A DNA stretch of 17,814 nt from JBBTSQ01 sp038078755 (GCA_038078755.1 JBBTSQ010000038.1:1-17814); one strand, 5' to 3'. Shown: positions 6,357-13,243, counted from the first letter of the stretch. Numbers and translations are program-made. Notes: a model not told the origin generated them from the letters alone.

Positions 6357-7600
6357 TAACGGTTCTGGCCTTCTTCAATGAAGGTCAACGCCTTACCGCG
6401 TTTATTCCCTCGACCCGTTCGACCAACTCGATGAATATAATCGTCATTGGTTGCCGGAAGGTCGTAATTGATGACATGACTGACATCTGCAATATCCAGT
6501 CCTCGAGCGGCCACATCGGTCGCCACAAGCACCTGCACCTGACTATCTTTAAATAGCTTCAATGCTTTCTGTCGTCGAGAATGATTTTTGTCTCCGTGAA
6601 TTGATTCGGCCTTAAACCCTTTGTCCGCAAGCGCTCTAGATAGTCGCTCGACACCATGTTTTGTTCGTCCGAAGATCAACACTTTGGTCAAATCTTTTTG
6701 TTTCAATAGATCCTGAAGCATATCAAGCTTGTGTGTGCCACGTTTTACATGAATCACATCTTGCTCAATATTCTTTGAAGTATCTTGGGTTTTCACCGAG
6801 ATACGAATCGGCTCACGCAAGAACTCGCGAATCAACTTTTCAATATCAGTCGACAAAGTCGCTGAGAAGAAAAGTGTCTGACGAGTCTTTGGCATTGCGG
6901 TCATAATCGCACGCATATCGTTTACAAATCCCATATCAAGCATTCGATCTGCCTCATCGAGGACAATCGTATTAAACTCATTTGGGAAAATCATTTTACG
7001 ATTGATCAAATCCTTCAAGCGACCCGGAGTACCGATAATAAAATTGTACTGGTAGCGAAGTTGTGAAATCTGACGATTGATCGGCGCGCCTCCGACACAA
7101 CACACTGAAAAGATTTTCATGCCAGCTGAAAGATCAGCGAGTTCCTCATCGATTTGAATCGCGAGTTCACGTGTTGGCACAATGATCATAATTTGCTCTT
7201 GTCGTTTGTTGAGTACTTTGTTGATGAGCGGGATCAAAAACGTGGCAGTCTTACCCGTGCCCGTGTTTGCGATACCCACCACATCATGTCCAAGAAGCAC
7301 ATGCGGAATTGCACGGTCTTGAATCGGAGTCGGCGTGCTGTAACCTTTTGTTACAATGCCTTGCTTCAAAAGAGGAAGCAGTGCGAAGTCCTGGAATGAG
7401 TGTTCTGGAGTAAATACTTCAGCCTCTTCAGTGACTACCACTTTGTTGATAAATCGAGCAAAGTCGATTTTCTCGGTGCGACCTTGACGGCCACCCCCTC
7501 TACCTCCACCACCTCTATTTCCGAAATGTGGTTTCCCTCCAAAGCTTCTTGCGGGACCGTTTGATCGGCCTCGAAATGACGATTGTCTGTTTTGATACAT
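6356..7600 (-). CDS. DEAD-box ATP-dependent RNA helicase with RGG-type N-terminus
   Basis: A 414-residue RNA helicase that unwinds RNA duplexes, typically in ribosome assembly, mRNA decay or cold adaptation. Residues 1-45 are a Gly/Arg/Ser/Asn-rich disordered RNA-binding tail (with GNRGGGGRGGGRQGR). The full core follows: Q motif GYSTPTPIQ near 86-94, ANTGTGKT at 111-118, PTRELA near 142, TPGRL near 191, DEAD at 215-218, SAT at 246-248, ATDVAARGLD at 360-369 and HRVGRTGR at 390-397. It stops only 17 residues after the last motif, so there is no C-terminal extension. The start has TTGGAGGT about 12 bases upstream. A consensus promoter gives a 5' leader of about 130 bases, and a structured element follows the stop. 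Confidence 0.95.
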   Translation of the reverse strand: MYQNRQSSFRGRSNGPARSFGGKPHFGNRGGGGRGGGRQGRTEKIDFARFINKVVVTEEAEVFTPEHSFQDFALLPLLKQGIVTKGYSTPTPIQDRAIPHVLLGHDVVGIANTGTGKTATFLIPLINKVLNKRQEQIMIIVPTRELAIQIDEELADLSAGMKIFSVCCVGGAPINRQISQLRYQYNFIIGTPGRLKDLINRKMIFPNEFNTIVLDEADRMLDMGFVNDMRAIMTAMPKTRQTLFFSATLSTDIEKLIREFLREPIRISVKTQDTSKNIEQDVIHVKRGTHKLDMLQDLLKQKDLTKVLIFGRTKHGVERLSRALADKGFKAESIHGDKNHSRRQKALKLFKDSQVQVLVATDVAARGLDIADVSHVINYDLPATNDDYIHRVGRTGRGNKRGKALTFIEEGQNR

Positions 7601-7686
7601 ATATGCTTTCGTACCTCCAATCGTTAGATAATAGAGTGATTGGGATGTCTCGAAAGTTTAGATACAGAACCGTGCGGTTGCGTTAG

Positions 7687-7708
7687 GTTTGGCACTTACC
7701 CGCCAAAC
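7687..7708 (-). promoter_or_regulatory. Hairpin in the helicase 5' leader
   Basis: GTTTGGC / GCCAAAC with an eight-base loop, in the middle of the predicted 130-base leader. A second small dyad (AACC-GCAC-GGTT) follows it on the transcript. Long structured leaders are known on cold-shock mRNAs; that role here is inference. Confidence 0.4.
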
Positions 7709-7740
7709 AGCAAAACTAATGAGAAATTGAGTACCAGATA

Positions 7741-7769
7741 AGTATATACCAATACGATATATTTGTCAA
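7741..7769 (-). promoter_or_regulatory. Consensus promoter of the DEAD-box helicase
   Basis: On the minus strand TTGACA (7764-7769), exactly 17 bases, TATACT (7741-7746). One of the strongest promoters in the window. Confidence 0.85.
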
Positions 7770-7840
7770 GCAATTCAAGCCTATTTCCTATAAAACCCTG
7801 ATAATTAGCCCCGAATTCCTTCATCGATTTGTTATTAATC

Positions 7841-7854
7841 AAAGGTACCTGACC
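7841..7854. repeat. 14-base dispersed repeat, copy 1 (AAAGGTACCTGACC)
   Basis: Identical to 15627-15640 on the same strand. The reverse reading GGTCAGGTACCTTT resembles short motifs seen near REP-associated tyrosine (Y1) transposases. No such transposase is in the window, so this may be a footprint. The surrounding 7770-7967 contains no gene that I can support. Confidence 0.5.
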
Positions 7855-7967
7855 CCTACCACGACCCCTGAATGTTGCAGAATTCGCCACACCAAGCTAT
7901 TGCCGAGTATGCCAGCAAATTCTTGAAGATAAGTATATAAAGAATAGGCAAAAATGCAAAAAGAAAT

Positions 7968-7991
7968 CGCCCAGCACCAGAGTGCTGAGCG
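7968..7991 (-). terminator. Terminator of the 243-residue unknown gene
   Basis: CGCCCAGCAC (7968-7977) pairs with GTGCTGAGCG (7982-7991) with one G-T pair and a four-base loop. On the minus strand it is followed by ATTTCTTTTTGCATTTTTG. Confidence 0.85.
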
Positions 7992-8014
7992 AAGTGTCAA
8001 AGGGCCCGAGGGTC

Positions 8015-8746
8015 CTAGTTTTGGTTGCGGAGCAAAAGCCTGAGGCCGGCATTCCACTCGAGGTCGCTGCCGAGCCTGTAGACGTCGGCACCCCACCGGC
8101 CGTCGCCGTCGCGATCGGCGTAGAGCATAACGACCTCGTCATACTCATCGCCCTTCTCATCCTTGAGCTTCTTGCCAGTCCGCGCGAACGCGAAAGAGGC
8201 ATAGCCGTTGGTGAGGAGGACATCCTCGCCCCTCTGCGTGGCCACGATCTGATCGTTCCATTGCTCCGGGGTGATGTCGAGGCCTTGAGAAACGATGGCA
8301 CGGGAGAGGTTGACGAGTGATTCTGTCTTGAGACCCGTTGCGCTCTGGGCCATCTGCTTGAAAGTCATGACCTTGGGGGTCTTGACGAGGCGGGCAGTGC
8401 CGGCCACTGACTCGGGACAGTTGGCAACAAACCAGCTATCGAAACAATCGTCCCGGTAGTAGTATTTCACACTGTCACCATTCTTGAACAGCTTCGACAT
8501 CGGCCGGGCCTTGTGGGCGCCGAGGGGGATGTTGGAGCGGAGAGGAATGAGGGTGGTCAACTCTTCAACAACAGGTGCCGTCTCGGTGGGCACGATTTTC
8601 GCGCGACCCTCGAGAACCGCTTTGACGTCGCCGAGAAAAACTCCGCCCGTCGCTTGGTGCACCAACTGCGATGTCCAATCGTTCCGGGCAAGAGCCTGTT
8701 CAAGCTGATGTCCCAATCCTTGTCCCATGATAAACGCGTCGTTCAT
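8015..8746 (-). CDS. Uncharacterised protein (243 residues) with C-terminal acidic Ca-site-like loop
   Basis: Not assignable by name. The layout (helical start, a ...VLEGRAKIVP segment, then an ITPEQW segment and a Trp-containing end) resembles a group of uncharacterised paralogous proteins I associate with Parcubacteria; that is recollection, not a search. Near the C-terminus YADRDGDGRWG contains a DxDxDG loop like those of EF-hand or dockerin calcium sites. No signal peptide or membrane helix. Codons are GC-richer than in neighbouring genes. The ATG at 8746 follows AGAAAG and is preferred. An in-frame ATG at 8839 lies inside the leader hairpin and is unlikely. A 20-codon upstream ORF ends exactly on this start (ATGA). 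Confidence 0.7.
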   Translation of the reverse strand: MNDAFIMGQGLGHQLEQALARNDWTSQLVHQATGGVFLGDVKAVLEGRAKIVPTETAPVVEELTTLIPLRSNIPLGAHKARPMSKLFKNGDSVKYYYRDDCFDSWFVANCPESVAGTARLVKTPKVMTFKQMAQSATGLKTESLVNLSRAIVSQGLDITPEQWNDQIVATQRGEDVLLTNGYASFAFARTGKKLKDEKGDEYDEVVMLYADRDGDGRWGADVYRLGSDLEWNAGLRLLLRNQN

Positions 8747-8805
8747 GACTTGTTTCTTTCTGATATGCAACATGTTCTTTTTGAACGCGTTGCGGTTTTT
8801 TGCAT
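8743..8805 (-). CDS. Possible 20-residue upstream ORF coupled to the 243-residue gene
   Basis: It begins MQKTATRSKR, is rich in Lys/Arg/Ser/Thr, and its TGA overlaps the ATG at 8746. GAAGAG lies six bases before its ATG. It sits directly after the leader hairpin, so it could be a leader peptide or translational coupler. A chance ORF cannot be excluded. Confidence 0.3.
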   Translation of the reverse strand: MQKTATRSKRTCCISERNKS

Positions 8806-8817
8806 GCTGGACTCTTC

Positions 8818-8861
8818 GCCACAGCTCCGACACCCGCAAAAGCGAGGTTCGGAGCTGTGGC
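8818..8861 (-). promoter_or_regulatory. Strong leader hairpin of the 243-residue gene
   Basis: Perfect 13-bp arms GCCACAGCTCCGA / TCGGAGCTGTGGC around an 18-base loop that itself holds CGC-AAAA-GCG. It lies in the 5' leader, between promoter (8909-8937) and gene. On the plus strand it is followed by GGAGGTTTTT, so it could also block transcription from the left. No riboswitch class recognised. Confidence 0.55.
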
Positions 8862-8908
8862 GGAGGTTTTTAGTCCTTTTCTTTTTAAGGTACTTGATTT
8901 CTGTGTAT

Positions 8909-8937
8909 AGTATATATCCGAAAGATTGACTTGTCAA
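8909..8937 (-). promoter_or_regulatory. Consensus promoter of the 243-residue gene
   Basis: On the minus strand TTGACA (8932-8937), exactly 17 bases, TATACT (8909-8914). Predicted leader about 160 bases. Its -35 box overlaps the -35 box of the divergent flavoprotein promoter. Confidence 0.8.
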
Positions 8938-8959
8938 GTATCTTGCGATCTGCTACTAT
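8931..8959 (+). promoter_or_regulatory. Promoter of the flavoprotein gene, leaderless
   Basis: TTGTCA (8931-8936), 17 bases, extended -10 TGC-TACTAT (8951-8959), then eight bases to the ATG at 8968. Transcription would start about two bases before the ATG. Confidence 0.7.
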
Positions 8960-8967
8960 GCCAGTGT

Positions 8968-10248
8968 ATGAAAAATGGCTCAAAACAAGGAGTAAATACC
9001 ATCTGGGACGTGGTTGTTATTGGCGGTGGACCTGCGGGGATGATGGCGGCTGGGCGGGCGTCTGAACTTGGGGCAAAAGTGCTCTTGCTTGAGAAAAACG
9101 ACTCACTGGGGAAGAAGCTTTTGATCACTGGCGGTGGACGATGCAATGTCACCAATGCGCAATTTGATACTCGAAAGCTTTTGGCAAAATTTAAGGGCAA
9201 TGATCAATTCCTCTTTTCGGCTTTTTCACAATGGAGTGTCAAAGAAACGCTCGACTTTTTCCACTCCCGTGCGATGCCGACCAAAATCGAAAACGAGCTT
9301 CGTGTGTTTCCTGAAAGCAACACCGCGCAATCTGTCTGGGACACGCTTGTCGATTATTTGAAAAAAGGAAATGTGACCGTGCGGTCAAATGCATCTGTGA
9401 TAGATTTTGTCACCGATGTTGCAACCAAAAAGATTATCGCCGTGAAATTAAAAAATGGAGAAGAAATTCAAGCCAAAAAGTTTGTCCTCGCCACCGGTGG
9501 CAAATCTCGTCCCGAGACTGGCTCGACCGGAGATGGATTTAAATGGCTGACAAAGCTCGGACATACCGTCACCGAGCCTGTTGCATCACTTGTTCCAATC
9601 ACTTTGAGCGACAAGTGGGTAAAAACGCTTTCGGGAGTAACCTTACCCGAAGTAAAACTGACCCTGCTTCAAAATGATAAAAAACAAAGCGCGCATAAAG
9701 GTAAAATATTGTTTACCCACGTCGGCGTGAGTGGTCCAACCATTCTCAATATGAGCTCCGATATCGCCGAACTGCTCAAATACGGAGAAGTGATTATTTC
9801 CCTCGACCTCTTCCCCGCCGACGATTATGGCAAGCTCAATACCAAACTCCAAGAATTATTTAAAACCCACACCAACAAGAAATTTAAAAATGTCTTGGGC
9901 GAGATCGTGCTGGGAGCAGTCGCCACAGTGGTGGTGGAACTTTCAAACATCAAGGCTGACACAAAGTGTAACAGTGTCACTAGAATTGAGCGCCTCGCGC
10001 TCGTACAGCTTCTTAAAGCAATTCCGATGCACGTCTCAGGACTACTCGGCGTCGACAAAGCTATCGTCACTTCCGGTGGTGTCGCTCTTTCAGAAGTTGA
10101 TTTTAAGACAATGCAGTCACGACTCTACCCGAACCTCTACCTTGTCGGAGATATTCTCGATATCGACCGCCCATCGGGAGGATATTCTTTACAGTTGTGC
10201 TGGACAACTGGGTACATTTCAGGAACTCATTCAGCCACAAAACAGTGA
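8968..10248 (+). CDS. FAD/NAD(P)-dependent oxidoreductase, HI0933 (YhiN/BaiN) family
   Basis: A 426-residue flavoprotein of the HI0933-like family. Its cellular reaction is poorly defined; some members act on steroid or flavin-linked substrates. The N-terminal dinucleotide-binding fold VVVIGGGPAGMMAAG lies near residues 15-29. The family signature GKKLLITGGGRCNVTN follows at about 48-63. Then come FVLATGGKS, FTHVGVSGPTILN, and the C-terminal FAD loop VGDILDIDRPSGGYSLQLCWTTGYISG. Length is typical. An in-frame ATG at 8926 overlaps both divergent promoters, so the start at 8968, directly after the extended -10, is preferred; it has no Shine-Dalgarno. Followed by a hairpin terminator. Confidence 0.9.
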   Translation: MKNGSKQGVNTIWDVVVIGGGPAGMMAAGRASELGAKVLLLEKNDSLGKKLLITGGGRCNVTNAQFDTRKLLAKFKGNDQFLFSAFSQWSVKETLDFFHSRAMPTKIENELRVFPESNTAQSVWDTLVDYLKKGNVTVRSNASVIDFVTDVATKKIIAVKLKNGEEIQAKKFVLATGGKSRPETGSTGDGFKWLTKLGHTVTEPVASLVPITLSDKWVKTLSGVTLPEVKLTLLQNDKKQSAHKGKILFTHVGVSGPTILNMSSDIAELLKYGEVIISLDLFPADDYGKLNTKLQELFKTHTNKKFKNVLGEIVLGAVATVVVELSNIKADTKCNSVTRIERLALVQLLKAIPMHVSGLLGVDKAIVTSGGVALSEVDFKTMQSRLYPNLYLVGDILDIDRPSGGYSLQLCWTTGYISGTHSATKQ

Positions 10249-10262
10249 AAAACGGTATTTTT

Positions 10263-10297
10263 AAAAACGGCTCTGTTGAGCCACGCTAAAAGGCTAA
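10263..10297. repeat. Dispersed hairpin repeat, copy 1
   Basis: AAAAA, then the hairpin GGCTC-TGTT-GAGCC (10269-10282), running into AGCCACGCTAAAAGGCTAA (10279-10297). The last word matches 13950-13968 at 17 of 19 positions, and the A-tract plus hairpin recurs at 13841-13860. Confidence 0.55.
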
Positions 10298-10317
10298 GCC
10301 GGAGGCTTAGCCTTTTA
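10287..10317 (+). terminator. Terminator of the flavoprotein gene, probably bidirectional
   Basis: Perfect 14-bp arms TAAAAGGCTAAGCC / GGCTTAGCCTTTTA with loop GGA. It lies between the convergent flavoprotein and VOC genes and has A/T-rich flanks on both sides. Confidence 0.85.
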
Positions 10318-10338
10318 ATTTCTGCGCGTATTACCGGA

Positions 10339-10704
10339 TTATTTCTTCCTCTGATGAATCATAATCTGATTGCCTTCAGGATCGGCAACCAAAGCCATTT
10401 TGCACCCCGGACAATCAAGGCAATCCATGATAAAGTTCACCTTTTTGTCTTTTAATTCTGTAATAGCCTGATCAAAATCGTCAACTTCAAGCGCCACCGT
10501 CGCGCCAGTCTTTCCAGTCTTAAAATTTGGCGCGCCGTGCCCAATAGCCAGCGTATGATCTCCCATATAATATTCAACAAACGCGTACCCCTCGCCTTCG
10601 GAGACACTTCCAGGCGTCAGTCCCAATATCCCCTCATAAAACGCTCGTGCTCGCACCACATCGTCTACCGGATAACACACAAAAGCAATTTCTTTTATTT
10701 TCAT
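10339..10704 (-). CDS. VOC-family protein (glyoxalase/bleomycin-resistance fold)
   Basis: A 121-residue single-domain vicinal-oxygen-chelate protein with paired beta-alpha-beta-beta-beta units. The first unit opens with EIAFVCYPVDDVVRARAFYEGILGL, typical of the family; the second has ATVALEVDDFDQAITELKDK and ends in ADPEGNQIMIHQRKK. Members include lyases, dioxygenases and antibiotic-binding proteins. The usual first metal-ligand position is not clearly His here, so activity is uncertain. A CPGC pair at residues 99-102 is unusual and might bind metal. It starts 33 bases after the upstream NUDIX gene and may be co-transcribed. A GATTAT box eight bases before the ATG could also give a leaderless transcript. 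Confidence 0.85.
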   Translation of the reverse strand: MKIKEIAFVCYPVDDVVRARAFYEGILGLTPGSVSEGEGYAFVEYYMGDHTLAIGHGAPNFKTGKTGATVALEVDDFDQAITELKDKKVNFIMDCLDCPGCKMALVADPEGNQIMIHQRKK

Positions 10705-10737
10705 ATATTTTGATAATCAATAAAAATAGTTTCCATC

Positions 10738-11241
10738 CTACCCAAAAAGTAAAGACTTTTTGTTAAGTAAACTGAATCCCTTTCTCATTACCTGAATTTC
10801 TGGATCATCTTTTCCCTTGATAGTACTGACCACTTTATCCAATTCATTCTCCGCAAACCAACCAAAAGTTGAATGCACTTCTGCGTCAAGCTTAATCTTT
10901 TCTATTGCATCAGAAAACTTTGCAAAATAACTAACCTGTATCGAATGAGAGCCTTTAATGTGATTCACATACGTAAAAATAGCAAAAGGATCCCCGACTG
11001 TTATATTCATTCCAAGTTCTTCTGTCATCTCACGCTTGAGTCCATCAATAATATCCTCACCATAATCAATGTGTCCACCAGGAAGTTCATACACACCGGG
11101 AAGAAATTTCTTGGTATCTGCCCGTTTTGGTAAAAATACTTTTTCTACTCCGTTAAAATTATGATGAATAAACGCACACGCTGTAATGACCTGCTGTCCT
11201 TTTGCTGGAGCCTCACTGTCACCGAGAATCTTGTTTGGCAT
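10738..11241 (-). CDS. NUDIX hydrolase
   Basis: A 167-residue NUDIX hydrolase with a complete canonical box, GGHIDYGEDIIDGLKRE followed by MTEELGM (GX5EX7REUXEEXGU, all catalytic Glu and Arg present). The N-terminal strand ITACAFIHHNFNGVEKVFLPKR and LPGVYELPGG are typical of nucleotide-pool enzymes of the MutT type. The exact substrate is not predictable. The ATG at 11241 has AGGA seven bases upstream. Possible promoter: TTGATT about 18 bases before TATCTT. It lies 76 bases downstream of the ABC-F stop and just upstream of the VOC gene. Its box is intact, in contrast to the NUDIX gene at 363-875. Confidence 0.92.
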   Translation of the reverse strand: MPNKILGDSEAPAKGQQVITACAFIHHNFNGVEKVFLPKRADTKKFLPGVYELPGGHIDYGEDIIDGLKREMTEELGMNITVGDPFAIFTYVNHIKGSHSIQVSYFAKFSDAIEKIKLDAEVHSTFGWFAENELDKVVSTIKGKDDPEIQVMRKGFSLLNKKSLLFG

Positions 11242-11317
11242 AATAAATCCTGTAAAGATAGTAATAACAATTTTCCTGAATCAAGTATACCATTTTTAAA
11301 GAAAATTATAGAAGAGT

Positions 11318-12781
11318 CTATTTTTCCAAATCCAAGATTTCATCAATCCGTATTTGTGACACAAATTCCGGAACATGGGAGACCACAATCATCGCACCCT
11401 TAAATTCAGAAAGGGCACGGGCTATAATCGGCAGATGGCGAAAGTTGATATGGTTGGTCGGCTCGTCCAAAATCAACAGTCCCGGTTTTTCTAGCACCAA
11501 TCGCGCAAACGCCACCAGACCTTTTTGCCCTTCAGAAAGGCTGCCGATTTTGGTATGAATCATTTCACCAGTAATCAAAAAGCCTGCCGCCGTGGTGCGC
11601 ATCGTCTCCTCTATCTGCTTATCCATCACCGCCATCAAAGACTGATAGACCGTATCCTCAAAATTGAGTGTCGAGAAATCTTGTCGGTAGTAGCCGACTT
11701 TCACTCCAGGTACTATTTTTACGCCCTTGGCTTCACCTTTGGCAATTGATTCAAGTAGCGTACTTTTACCAATACCATTTGGCCCGCGCAAGAGTAGGTG
11801 CTGACCCTTTTTTAATACAATTTCGGCTTTTCGTGAGACAGGTTTATGATTTTTGCCCATCACCGAAAAGGATGAGATACTAATCGCCTCACCTACAATC
11901 CCTTCTTGCATCGGAATAATAAATGGACGAATGGTTTTGTCCTCTTTTCGTACTTCAACTTTTGACTCTTCAAGCTCGTCGGCTTTTTCACGCATCCGCT
12001 TTGCCACGAGACGCATCTGCCCGCCTTTGTTGGCAAAAAAGTTTGCCTTGTCTTTGTTTTCTTGAATCTCTTTGGCAAGTTGCGCATTTTTTCGATTTTC
12101 TTTTTCAATACGAGCAGAAATCTCTTTGACCACATCAAAATAGTTGCCCGAATATTGCTCGATTTTGTGTGTGTGGACATCGAGATAGAGCACACCGTCA
12201 GAAAACGCATTGAGAAATTCCGCATCGTGAGAAATCACAATTACCGTCTTTTTATAAGTAACCAAGAATTGAGTGAGATGCTCGATACCAGCCTTGTCGA
12301 GATTGTTGGTCGGCTCATCAAGTAGAAGCAAGTCTGGGTCTTGGATGAGCGCTGATGCAAGCAAGAGACGGGCTTGCTGACCGCCCGAAAAAGTCTTGAC
12401 GATTCGCTGGTGCATTTTTTCGTGCCCCTTTAAATTGACCACCTCAAGTACCTCATCGATGCGAGGATCAATGTCATATATTTTTTGCGGAAAACACTTT
12501 TCAAAAAATGCTCTGACAGTCAGCTCCATATCAGCGCGCGGGATCACTTGGCGAGAGAGGGCGATACTGACCCCATTTAAAATATTTACATTTCCGGACT
12601 CAAGTTGAAGTCCGCTAGTGATAAGCTGAAAAAGGGTACTTTTACCCGCGCCGTTTTGTCCCATAATGGTCGTCTTGGTCCCTCGACGGACAGAAAAATT
12701 CACCTCATCCAAGATGGGTTTGTTGTGGCCGTATTCAAACGACGCGTCTTCAAATGAAAGTATGGTATCTGCTTTTGCCAT
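11318..12781 (-). CDS. ABC-F family ATPase (two ABC domains, no membrane part)
   Basis: A 487-residue ABC-F protein; these bind the ribosome and act in translation control, ribosome rescue or antibiotic protection. Domain 1 has Walker A GQNGAGKST, signature SGGQQARLL and Walker B LLLLDEPTNNLD. A charged coiled linker (ARIEKENRKNAQLAKEI and onwards) follows. Domain 2 has GPNGIGKST, a deviating signature LSEGQKG in place of LSGGQ, and LLILDEPTNHINF. No transmembrane segments. I start at 12781, eight bases after TACAGT, because no Shine-Dalgarno is present and the in-frame ATG at 12799 lies in or before the -10 region. It stands alone between the csp terminator and the NUDIX gene. The subfamily is not assigned. 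Confidence 0.92.
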   Translation of the reverse strand: MAKADTILSFEDASFEYGHNKPILDEVNFSVRRGTKTTIMGQNGAGKSTLFQLITSGLQLESGNVNILNGVSIALSRQVIPRADMELTVRAFFEKCFPQKIYDIDPRIDEVLEVVNLKGHEKMHQRIVKTFSGGQQARLLLASALIQDPDLLLLDEPTNNLDKAGIEHLTQFLVTYKKTVIVISHDAEFLNAFSDGVLYLDVHTHKIEQYSGNYFDVVKEISARIEKENRKNAQLAKEIQENKDKANFFANKGGQMRLVAKRMREKADELEESKVEVRKEDKTIRPFIIPMQEGIVGEAISISSFSVMGKNHKPVSRKAEIVLKKGQHLLLRGPNGIGKSTLLESIAKGEAKGVKIVPGVKVGYYRQDFSTLNFEDTVYQSLMAVMDKQIEETMRTTAAGFLITGEMIHTKIGSLSEGQKGLVAFARLVLEKPGLLILDEPTNHINFRHLPIIARALSEFKGAMIVVSHVPEFVSQIRIDEILDLEK

Positions 12782-12822
12782 GAGGGGGTACTGTACCACG
12801 GAATAGACAAAACGGACAGCGG

Positions 12823-12843
12823 TAGTTAGTAGTTAGTAGTTAG
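12823..12843. repeat. Heptamer tandem repeat (TAGTTAG)x3
   Basis: Three perfect copies of TAGTTAG in the short gap between the ABC-F gene and the csp terminator. A looser relative (GAGTTAGTGGTTAGTGAG) occurs near 15541-15560. Confidence 0.7.
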
Positions 12844-12857
12844 ACGAATACAAGGAA

Positions 12858-12907
12858 GCAAAAGAAAACCGCCTTGACACTTTCGTGTCGAGGCGGTTTT
12901 CTTTTGC
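12858..12907 (-). terminator. Terminator of the cold-shock gene transcript
   Basis: Arms of 23 bases (12858-12880 and 12885-12907) pair with one G-T pair around the loop TTTC. The A/T outer part (GCAAAAGAAAACC / GGTTTTCTTTTGC) provides T-tracts in both directions. Confidence 0.85.
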
Positions 12908-12915
12908 ATCTTCGG

Positions 12916-13028
12916 AACCTTTAAAATTATTTTGGATGCGAGGCGTCGATGAGTACCGCGACCAATCCGCCTCGGCGGAGCAAGCGGACGGAGTCGACAA
13001 CGAAGCAGACGAGATGATTTTAAAGGTT
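12916..13028 (-). promoter_or_regulatory. Structured 3' UTR element, copy B (after cold-shock gene)
   Basis: It lies between the csp stop (13034) and its terminator. The closing stem AACCTTTAAAATTAT (12916-12930) pairs with ATGATTTTAAAGGTT (13014-13028) at 14 of 15 positions. Inside, GTCGA / TCGAC encloses CCGC-CTCG-GCGG. On the minus strand the conserved words are AAATCATCTCGTCT plus CTTCGTTG on the 5' side and CGCCTCGCATCCAA on the 3' side. They match copy A at 6236-6356 at 20 of 23 and 13 of 14 positions. The interiors are unrelated in sequence but both are hairpins. Function unknown. Confidence 0.65.
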
Positions 13029-13033
13029 ACCGC

Positions 13034-13231
13034 TTATGCGCGAGAAACATTGGTTGCCGCAGGACCCTTATCACCCTGTGTGACTTCGAAAGTGACTGCA
13101 TCACCTTCTTTGAGTTCCTCAAAGCGGGCACCATTTAGCTGTGACGAGTGGAAAAACAAATCCTTTGTCTCGCCTGCGCGAGCAATGAATCCGAATCCTC
13201 GTGGGTTCAGCGTTTTGATTGTACCTTGCAT
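13034..13231 (-). CDS. Cold-shock domain protein (CspA-like)
   Basis: A 65-residue single cold-shock domain that binds single-stranded RNA or DNA and melts mRNA structure. RNP1 reads RGFGFIAR (residues 11-18) and RNP2 reads DLFFHSSQL. The C-terminal EGDAVTFEVTQGDKGPAATNV is standard for CspA. Length and start (MQGTIK) match the family. There is no Shine-Dalgarno directly before the ATG. Instead, a 12-codon ORF with a strong AAAGGAG site ends 12 bases upstream in the same reading frame, and a -10-like TACAAT lies four bases before the ATG. The main promoter is TTGACA-17-GATAAT at 13295-13323. A structured 3' element follows the stop. Confidence 0.95.
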   Translation of the reverse strand: MQGTIKTLNPRGFGFIARAGETKDLFFHSSQLNGARFEELKEGDAVTFEVTQGDKGPAATNVSRA

Positions 13232-13243
13232 TATGATTGTATT

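Noticed and set aside
7696..7890. Minus-strand ORF of 64 codons ending in a hydrophobic segment
   Set aside because: It covers the consensus helicase promoter and the repeat word, has no ribosome site, and its composition reflects AT-rich intergenic DNA.
8743..8937. Full 64-codon minus-strand ORF upstream of the 243-residue gene
   Set aside because: Its first part covers the -35 and -10 boxes, so it could not be transcribed from that promoter. Only its last 20 codons are kept as a possible upstream ORF.
12908..13033. Small ORF in the csp 3' region
   Set aside because: Open frames here are short and lack start signals, while the stem pairing and match to 6236-6356 favour a structured element.
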